This document shows, in pieces, positions 6,169 through 8,796 of a stretch of 8,796 bases of DNA. Under the pieces are notes generated by a model. The model searched no databases. It saw only the letters and a list, made by a program, of their open reading frames with translations, and was not told the DNA's origin. The DNA is from Casp-Chloro-G3 sp002816715 (GTDB lineage: Bacteria; Chloroflexota; Dehalococcoidia; Lucifugimonadales; UBA3495): contig JAQBUV010000088.1 of NCBI GenBank assembly GCA_027623815.1, positions 1 through 8,796 on the forward strand, in the 5' to 3' direction. The translations under genes were made by a program, and so were the position numbers. Each line of letters opens with the position of its first letter. The first letter of the stretch is position 1.

Positions 6169-7158
6169 TTAAGCGGCTACTTTTTCGTATATCTGAATGC
6201 GGTGGCGGCCGGTATCTACCACTAATATCCGGTTTTGATCGTCAACTTCAATGCCGGTGGGCTGGAAAAACACCCGCTCGATAGTGAAATCGGAAACTTC
6301 GGCTCGTTGCTGGGCCATCCCCTCAGGGTCTGAGTTCATGCGGGCCTGCGCCCACTTGGAATAGCCGTGGCAGTCGCCGATGAACTTGGTGATGTACTGA
6401 CCAGCCGGGTCATAAACGTTGACCCGGTCATGACCCCAGTCAACCACGTAGACGTACCCGTCCGAATCAACTGCCACGCCGCTGGGCCGGTGTAGTTCGC
6501 CCTCACCATCGCCGCCGTGTCCTACCTGCATCAAAAACTGGCCGTTGGCCGTAAACTTCTGGATGCGGTCGTTGCGCCAGTCCGCCACGTAGATATTACC
6601 CTGGCGGTCAACGTTGATGCCCCAGGGAGTGTTGAACTGGCCCTCACCGGAGCCGGGGAGGCCAAACTTGCTGATGAACCGGCCGTCCTTGCTGAACTTC
6701 TGGATGCGGCTGTTGAGACTGTCCACCACCAGCAGGTTGTCGTCGGCGTCAAAGGCAATGCCCGCCGGACGGTTCCATTCCCCGTCACCTTCACCTGGCG
6801 CGCCCCACTTTTTAAGAAAATTACCGTCGCCGTCGAATACTGAGATCTGTTGCAGCCATTCATCGGTGACGTAAACGTTGCCCTGATGATCAACGGCAAT
6901 GGAGTTGGGCCAGGTGAACTGGCCGTCTTCTTCACCGTACTTGCCAAAGTGGGCCAGGTAGTCCTCGTTCATGTTGCACTTGACGACGAACTTCCAGCTT
7001 GGCGTGTACTCGTAGTAACTGCATGCGACGTAGAGCAAGCCATCTTTGCCCAGGGCCACGTCCACCGGGCCGGAGAACCCGTGGGCTGGCGGCGTGGCCT
7101 GGTTGCCGATGGTATAACTATATTTGTAGGTTGGGGTCTTTACTGCGGTTGTAGTCAT
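6169..7158 (-). CDS. NHL-repeat six-bladed beta-propeller protein
   Basis: A 329-residue protein built almost entirely of NHL repeats, a fold used for protein, RNA or ligand binding and in some lyases. Six blades can be traced by P.G/S.AVD..G..YV.D....I..F motifs: blade 1 near 27-72 (less regular, SGPVDVALGKDGLLYVACS), 2 at 80-118, 3 at 127-166, 4 at 174-212, 5 at 221-259 and 6 at 296-326. Blades 2-5 share the loop G..G.G.GE/QF..P. A non-repetitive insertion at 261-299 (GDCHGYSKWAQARMN..) separates blades 5 and 6. There is no signal peptide or membrane segment; the N-terminus is MTTTAVKTPTYKYSYTIG. Start ATG at 7156-7158 follows GAAGGG by 6 bases; only 14 bases separate it from DUF1800. Its position between DUF1800 and DUF1501 suggests a binding or scaffold subunit for them, which is inference. 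Confidence 0.9.
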   Translation of the reverse strand: MTTTAVKTPTYKYSYTIGNQATPPAHGFSGPVDVALGKDGLLYVACSYYEYTPSWKFVVKCNMNEDYLAHFGKYGEEDGQFTWPNSIAVDHQGNVYVTDEWLQQISVFDGDGNFLKKWGAPGEGDGEWNRPAGIAFDADDNLLVVDSLNSRIQKFSKDGRFISKFGLPGSGEGQFNTPWGINVDRQGNIYVADWRNDRIQKFTANGQFLMQVGHGGDGEGELHRPSGVAVDSDGYVYVVDWGHDRVNVYDPAGQYITKFIGDCHGYSKWAQARMNSDPEGMAQQRAEVSDFTIERVFFQPTGIEVDDQNRILVVDTGRHRIQIYEKVAA

Positions 7159-7172
7159 AATTAACCCTTCAA

Positions 7173-8594
7173 CTAAGCGAATTGGAATTCGCGAGACGCG
7201 ACAACCAGTTGCAGCAGCCCGGTCACGCGATTCTCGAATTCCTGCTTTTCTTCAGCGGTGCCGCAGCGGACTTCACCATCCCGCTGCACGTGGGCTACCA
7301 ACTCGCCCCTTCTGGCGTCCGAGACTGGCACCGGCCCAACCAGGTCCAGGCAGGCGTCCACCAGTTGCTCGGCGGTCATGGTCGGGCCTTGAACCTCCAG
7401 ACGTTCCACGATGCGGCGTACACCTGGATTGCCGATGTTGCCCACGCGGTCGGCGGCGAAGTTGACCCGTTCCACTAACGCTCCACTATCGATCCACTCT
7501 CGGCCAGTGTGCCACCCTTCGACGGTGGGGGGATTCAGCAGGTCTTGGCCCATGTAGGCCGATGCGAAGGCAATCTCGTGGGTGTTGGGCTTGAGGGCAG
7601 TGAAATCGTCCACCAGGCGCATCACTCCGGCCACCAACTCGGCCGGACTCTTGACCTTCTTGAAGCGAGAATTCTTGAAGAAATCGGAGTTGAAAAGAAC
7701 CCTCAGCATTGAGCGAACGTCATAGTTGGAGCGGAAATATTCGTCTTCCAACAACCTGATGGCTGCTGGGTCTTGAGGTTCAGTAGTCTGCCAGGCGGGA
7801 ACCTGCGGCTCGTCGGCGACGAAGAAATTGTACAGGTGACGCGCCAGGAACCTGGCGGTGGCGGGCTGCCGGACAATAATGTCTACAATGTCGTCCCCAT
7901 TAAACCTACCGCGCTCGCCCAAAAAGACCTTCTCGCCGTCGTCATGGTCATCGGGTTTGTACTCAAAGTCCCAGCAGTAGTCCCCATACGGGTAGCGGGG
8001 CAACTGAGCGGCCATCGTCCAGCCGGTAAAAGCGCGGGCGCACTCTTTCACGTCTTCTTCTGAGTAGTTGAACTTCTGGTCCATTCCTACACCTAAGGAG
8101 AAAAGTTCCAGCAGTTCTCGGCCAAAATTTTCATTGGGAGCGCCGTTGTGGTTCTCACAGTTGTCCAACCAGTAAATCATCGCCGGATCCTTGGACACCT
8201 CGATCAACACAGTGCGGAAATTCCCCAACCCAAAGCCGCGCAGCAATTGAAGCTGCTTATTCATCTGCGGGTTGCGGTTTAGCTTGGAGTGGCTGGTGGC
8301 GAAAATGTGATGCCAGAAAAGAGTCATTTTTTCTTCTAAAGGCCGCTGGGTGCTGATCATCCGGTACATCCAGTAGCACTGATAGCTGGGGATGCCGGTG
8401 CCCATTCTAAAATATGGCACGTAGCGGAAAGCCAGGTCGTCATCGAAGGGCGGCTGTTCCTCTGGATGCAGCAACTCCTCGACGGCGGCTTCATATCCTT
8501 TGGCAGCATAGATTTCCAGTTGATCCCGATTGGCACCAAAACCGGCCCGGCGCATCAGGTGGGCCATCAGCGCAAGGTCTTCACCCGATGGCAT
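7173..8594 (-). CDS. DUF1800 family protein, no signal peptide
   Basis: A 473-residue protein of the DUF1800 family, a largely helical family of unknown biochemical role often encoded beside DUF1501. Family hallmarks in order: AHLMRRAGFGANRDQLE (11-27), EKMTLFWHHIFATSHSKL (88-105), NENFGRELLELFSLGVG (154-170), YSEEDVKECARAFTGW (177-192), FFVADEP (257-263), FKNSRFKKVKSPAELVAG (306-323) and LNPPTVEGWHTGREWI (353-368). The paired histidines in FWHH and the NENFGRELLELF stretch are the most conserved points. There is no hydrophobic leader; the family's usual N-terminal region begins almost at residue 1. Start ATG at 8592-8594 has AAGGAG 7 bases upstream; stop TAG at 7173-7175. It is the first gene of the three-gene cassette and its 5' region (8595-8796) should hold the operon promoter. 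Confidence 0.92.
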   Translation of the reverse strand: MPSGEDLALMAHLMRRAGFGANRDQLEIYAAKGYEAAVEELLHPEEQPPFDDDLAFRYVPYFRMGTGIPSYQCYWMYRMISTQRPLEEKMTLFWHHIFATSHSKLNRNPQMNKQLQLLRGFGLGNFRTVLIEVSKDPAMIYWLDNCENHNGAPNENFGRELLELFSLGVGMDQKFNYSEEDVKECARAFTGWTMAAQLPRYPYGDYCWDFEYKPDDHDDGEKVFLGERGRFNGDDIVDIIVRQPATARFLARHLYNFFVADEPQVPAWQTTEPQDPAAIRLLEDEYFRSNYDVRSMLRVLFNSDFFKNSRFKKVKSPAELVAGVMRLVDDFTALKPNTHEIAFASAYMGQDLLNPPTVEGWHTGREWIDSGALVERVNFAADRVGNIGNPGVRRIVERLEVQGPTMTAEQLVDACLDLVGPVPVSDARRGELVAHVQRDGEVRCGTAEEKQEFENRVTGLLQLVVASREFQFA

Positions 8595-8663
8595 AAACCG
8601 ACTCCTTTACAGTCAAGACTTAGGTTGGTGGTACTTAATAACTACGCTACTCCACCAGTTTAA

Positions 8664-8692
8664 ATACTACACGAATCATAATATTGAGTCCA
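8664..8692 (-). promoter_or_regulatory. Weak promoter candidate for the DUF1800-NHL-DUF1501 operon
   Basis: On the minus strand TGGACT (8687-8692) and TAGTAT (8664-8669) are 17 bases apart, each with 4 of 6 matches to the consensus boxes, about 70 bases upstream of the DUF1800 start. TATTAT at 8678-8683 is a better -10 match but has no recognisable -35 partner. The remainder of 8595-8796 is AT-rich and no gene can be supported in it. Confidence 0.25.
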
Positions 8693-8796
8693 GTGGGGGC
8701 GCATTGATGCTGATTGAGTAATTTCTAGCCAATGTTAAATTTGAAAAAGTGATGCTCGCTGAGGATGCAGGCATAGCGTTAAGAATCGGGTAGGAT

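Noticed and set aside
6169..7158. NHL protein as a peptidyl-amidating lyase or a secreted propeller enzyme
   Set aside because: There is no signal peptide and no clear catalytic signature; the repeats alone do not support an enzyme call.
8606..8615. TTGACT-like box just upstream of DUF1800 on the minus strand
   Set aside because: It directly precedes the Shine-Dalgarno, leaving no room for a -10 box and a leader before the start codon.

Overview
The window is about 8.8 kb of moderately GC-rich bacterial DNA. It carries seven protein genes, all on the minus strand, and one tRNA gene on the plus strand. Three things suggest a Chloroflexota bacterium of the Dehalococcoidia/SAR202 kind: a class III CoA-transferase, a DUF1800/DUF1501 gene pair, and a dispersed GCTCA..GAGCGG-type palindromic repeat that reads as 'LRQAQDER' when translated. 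This placement is an inference from gene content; no taxonomic marker was compared.

Layout by rising coordinate. 63-740: a membrane-anchored, proline-rich protein that ends abruptly inside a cohesin-like fold. 782-2044: histidyl-tRNA synthetase (hisS) with a TTG start. 2141-2256: two back-to-back imperfect hairpins of a REP-like repeat. 2267-3502: a CaiB/BaiF class III CoA-transferase. 3689-3764: tRNA-Asp(GTC), read in the opposite direction from its own promoter. 3888-4871: an aldo/keto reductase with an intact catalytic tetrad. 4947-4974: a perfect 28-bp palindrome. 5001-8594: a tight three-gene operon transcribed in the order DUF1800, NHL beta-propeller, DUF1501. No stretch longer than 300 bases lacks a gene; the largest gap (2045-2266) is mostly the repeat.

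How the genes fit together. hisS and the proline-rich gene are 41 bases apart and may be cotranscribed. The DUF1800/NHL/DUF1501 genes are spaced by 14 and 40 bases, each with a Shine-Dalgarno-like sequence, so they are very probably one transcript. DUF1501 belongs to the alkaline-phosphatase-like family and DUF1800 is its usual genomic partner. In many bacteria these proteins carry export (often Tat) signals. Here none of the three has a visible signal peptide or membrane segment, and a six-bladed NHL propeller sits between them. This is the most interesting unit in the window: a possible cytoplasmic version of an uncharacterised conserved pair with an added propeller subunit. The aldo/keto reductase lies downstream of the cassette but beyond the palindrome, so its membership of the operon is uncertain. 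The CoA-transferase and the reductase look like catabolic enzymes whose substrates cannot be read from sequence.
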